From positions 1 to 18,935 of the forward strand of contig CAYURR010000037.1 of assembly GCA_964446745.1 (NCBI GenBank): DNA of 18,935 nt, in the 5' to 3' direction. Below, in pieces: positions 16,912 to 18,935 of the stretch (positions within the stretch are counted from its first letter, which is position 1; each line of letters opens with the position of its first letter). Source of the DNA: CAYURR01 sp964446745. GTDB lineage: Bacteria > Bacillota > Clostridia > Lachnospirales > WQUN01. Position numbers and translations under genes: made by a program. The notes below the pieces were generated by a model. It was not told where the DNA came from. It did no database searches and was given only the letters and a program-made list of their open reading frames with translations.

Positions 16912-17094
16912 GTGGTAATTAGCCAGTATATGGCTTATTACAATAGCGAACGCCTCCATAAAAGCTTGAAATATAAGACTCCAGAAGAGATCTATTTTAG
17001 TAATAAGCATGATGCCAAGCCCCAAGCAATCCTAATAACAAAGATCTTGGGAGTTTCTCACCCCCAAAACCCCAGCAAGCGCGCGAGCGCTTGA
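16912..17094 (+). pseudogene. C-terminal tail of an IS3-family-type transposase (DDE integrase core)
   Basis: The 60 residues from the GTG at 16912 include QYMAYYNSERLHKSLKYKTP followed by EEIYF, the conserved end of IS3-family OrfB (rve-type) transposases. The final catalytic-domain helix is kept, but everything upstream is gone. An in-frame TAG at 16903 and the IS256 boundary at 16901 mark the break, so the IS256 insertion or a later deletion cut this older element. The stop codon lies in a small hairpin (17076-17093). Downstream, TTTTTGTCTTGACGATAGG near 17160-17178 may belong to the old right end of this element, but that is only a guess. Confidence 0.7.
17076..17093 (+). other. Perfect 7-bp stem with GCGA (GNRA) tetraloop at the IS3 remnant stop codon
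   Basis: CAAGCGC at 17076-17082 pairs perfectly with GCGCTTG at 17087-17093 around the loop GCGA, which fits the stable GNRA tetraloop class. No T-tract follows, so it is not a standard terminator. It may be a leftover hairpin of the transposase transcript. Confidence 0.55.
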
Positions 17095-17239
17095 CCCAGA
17101 TAGGTTCAAGAGGAAACGAACCATTTATTCTCATTACAACCTAACTTAAAATGCCTCAAATTTTTGTCTTGACGATAGGATGCACTTTACTAAGTGAGTA
17201 AATTTTAAACTGCAATTATGGGACCAGCGCTCATTGCAT

Positions 17240-18268
17240 CTATAGATTTTCAATAATTCTTTGAATGCATGTAAATTCTAATTTTCTCAATTCATCTAGT
17301 TTATACAAAATATCGTTTAGTATTTTACCATTTTTTGTTATAGATGACTTTATCCATAAATTACGTATAATCAAACTCAATTCCTCAATATGTTTATATT
17401 CTTCAACCAAGCCTGATGACTCTATAATGTAATTCTGGTCTAATAAAAATTCTAGTCTTAGGACCATCATCTTTTTATGTTCCCATAAAACATGAAAAGG
17501 TCTCATATCATACTGTTCGTTCTTTCTTATATTATTTTCCAAATAATTAACCAATATATCATAAATGCCAATGCCATATATACATTCGTTTTTCCAAAAT
17601 TGATCACTTCTAGCCCAACCAATTTTTCTTGAATTTTGAGAATGCAAATAATCATGCAAATCACACTTTAATAAATCTATATCAAAGTTATATCCATATT
17701 TATCTCGATAACTAATTAATTCGATACCATTCAACCAATCAATTTCGCCATCTAAACGCCCACCCTTGGTCTTGTTAATATTTGAATATCCTTCGATAAG
17801 CTCTTTAAATGATATTTCGTCATGAGAATAAACTCCTGAACGAAAATTATCTGCAACATTAAACATTTGTTTTTGATCATCATACCCAAAAACAAATATA
17901 TCATGAATAGCATGATGTTTCTGATAACTATCATATGAGGAAATAAAAAATGTATCGACATTAAAATATACATAATAGCCTAATGAAATTGATTTAATAA
18001 CAAAGTCAGTAACTAACTTCCATTTCAAATTAACAAGTTCCCTACTTATCCTTTGATAATAAATCCATGGACATGTCTTCCAAAGCAAGGATGAATAGAA
18101 ATCAATTCTCATTCCAATATCGTTTTTTTTGGGACTTTCCAAAAGAACATAATTGTTAAAAATCCATGGTAGCGAGGTTCTATTATTTAATATTACTGAA
18201 AATAAGTTAGCATGATATGGATAACATGAAATAAAGGGAATTTGCATAGGTAACGTCATATTACTCAT
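17240..18268 (-). CDS. Orphan protein resembling BtrH_N/papain-fold proteins of natural-product clusters
   Basis: A 342-residue protein with no signal peptide or membrane segment, encoded in DNA far more AT-rich than its neighbours. I do not recognise a named gene. The N-terminal half resembles proteins found beside non-ribosomal peptide and aminoglycoside (butirosin BtrH N-terminal domain) genes: a Cys near the start (FISCYPYHANL, Cys15), RIDFYSSLLW, YYQRISRELV, GYYVYFNVDTFFIS at 97-110, then HHAIHDIFVFGYD (His118, His119, His122) and FNVADNF with Asp140. A Cys15/His122/Asp140 catalytic set is possible by analogy with papain-fold acyltransferases or C39 peptidases; this is inference. The C-terminal half (about 170-342) is alpha-helical in character and unassigned. 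The ATG at 18268 follows AAGAGAGAAAATA. No biosynthetic partner genes are present. Confidence 0.6.
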   Translation of the reverse strand: MSNMTLPMQIPFISCYPYHANLFSVILNNRTSLPWIFNNYVLLESPKKNDIGMRIDFYSSLLWKTCPWIYYQRISRELVNLKWKLVTDFVIKSISLGYYVYFNVDTFFISSYDSYQKHHAIHDIFVFGYDDQKQMFNVADNFRSGVYSHDEISFKELIEGYSNINKTKGGRLDGEIDWLNGIELISYRDKYGYNFDIDLLKCDLHDYLHSQNSRKIGWARSDQFWKNECIYGIGIYDILVNYLENNIRKNEQYDMRPFHVLWEHKKMMVLRLEFLLDQNYIIESSGLVEEYKHIEELSLIIRNLWIKSSITKNGKILNDILYKLDELRKLEFTCIQRIIENL

Positions 18269-18353
18269 TATTTTCTCTCTTTTCTTCTATTTTTTGACTG
18301 CCAAAAGTTCTCAATACAACACTGAAAAATGCAATACAAAGAAATTCATTGCA

Positions 18354-18884
18354 GATAAGGTAGAATAAGTTGCGCAAATTCAAAAATGCATAAAAAGAGA
18401 CATGGTTTGCAGAACTCTGGTAGAATGAAGTTACCACACAACAATTCTAAGGGGGACTGTAAACCATGTCTGAAAAAATTGTACAGTCAAACGAGGAAGT
18501 AATCAAGGGGCAAATCAAAGAATTAGTGCGAGGAAGCGTGGAAGAAACATTAAACGAGTTACTGGAAGCCGAAGCAGATAGATAACCCAAGCAGCCCGGT
18601 ACGAGCGTAACGAGGAGCGAAAGAGGTATCCCAGTGGGCATTACAGCCGCCATCTTACGACAACCTCCGGCGAAGTCACTCTCAAAGTACCACGTCTCAA
18701 AGGTATGACCTTCGAGATCGCCATCATTGAGCGTTACCGCTGGCGCGAGAGTAGCGTCGAGGAAGCGCTTATCGAAATATATCTTGCAGGTGTTTCTGTA
18801 CGCCGCATTGAAGATATCACTGAAGCGTTGTGGGGAAGCAAAGCATCACCATCCACCATTAGTGAGTTGAACAAGAAAACCTAG
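18354..18884 (+). mobile_element. IS256-family insertion sequence remnant, copy 2 (left end and 5' part of transposase)
   Basis: It starts at 18354 with the same terminal sequence as copy 1 but on the opposite strand, followed by the same-length leader. The homology to copy 1 ends abruptly within the transposase at about 18880, next to TGTCCTGTCCGTCTATAAAT, which may be the edge of another element. The right end is missing. Copies 1 and 2 thus form an inverted pair around 16902-18353. Confidence 0.75.
18466..18884 (+). pseudogene. IS256-family transposase, frameshifted and truncated
   Basis: The ATG at 18466 begins MSEKIVQSNEEVIKGQIKEL and the first 39 codons are intact, ending ELLEAEADR and then TAA at 18583. 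The family continues ITQAARYERN, which is found here in the frame that starts at 18582, so one base has been lost near 18581. The second frame stays open through HYSRHLTTTSGEVTLKVPR, SSVEEALIEIYLAGVSVRR and STISELNKKT to a TAG at 18882-18884, where the homology stops. The DDE catalytic region is absent. Confidence 0.85.
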
Positions 18885-18935
18885 TGTCCTGTCCGTCTAT
18901 AAATCATAGAACTGGATAGAGTTTTTTCAATTTAA

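Noticed and set aside
18447..18653. Minus-strand frame over IS256 copy 2
   Set aside because: It is antisense to recognisable transposase sequence and has no homology signal of its own.
1..18935. tRNA, rRNA or other structured RNA genes
   Set aside because: Reading the intergenic gaps on both strands, I saw no tRNA-like cloverleaf with a CCA-type end and no rRNA sequence; nearly all non-IS DNA is protein-coding.

Overview
The window looks like chromosomal DNA of an anaerobic Gram-positive bacterium of the Clostridia (Bacillota). This is an inference from strong AGGAGG-type ribosome binding sites, a single-chain FGAM synthase of the kind found in clostridia and streptococci, a PurF with iron-sulfur-type cysteines, and IS256- and IS3-family remnants. 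I cannot name a genus. The core DNA is fairly GC-rich, while 17.1-18.35 kb is clearly AT-rich.

Layout. 1-970 (minus): a uroporphyrinogen-decarboxylase-family methyltransferase-like gene that runs off the left edge. 1130-3527 (plus): a zinc-dependent medium-chain dehydrogenase followed 22 bp later by glmM, behind a clear sigma-A-type promoter. 3528-3654: a 99-bp imperfect palindrome built from a repeated CACGGAT motif, lying between the convergent glmM and a cytoplasmic-looking GH5 glycosidase (3655-4791, minus). 4986-15853 (plus): a tight purine operon, purE-purF-purM-purN-purH-purD::purL-purC, with a small BFD-type [2Fe-2S] gene behind it and a strong hairpin terminator at 16190-16246. 16.25-18.94 kb: an insertion-sequence graveyard. 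Two broken IS256-family copies in opposite orientations flank an IS3-type transposase tail and an AT-rich orphan gene that resembles the BtrH_N/papain-fold proteins of natural-product clusters.

How the genes work together. The operon covers nearly all of PRPP to IMP: PurF (PRA), PurD (GAR), PurN (FGAR), PurL (FGAM), PurM (AIR), PurE (CAIR), PurC (SAICAR) and PurH (FAICAR and IMP). purK and purB are not in the window. Two things are unusual. PurD and PurL, which are not consecutive steps, form one 1670-residue polypeptide. PurF has lost its N-terminal catalytic cysteine and other glutaminase-pocket motifs while keeping its phosphoribosyltransferase site, so its source of ammonia is an open question.
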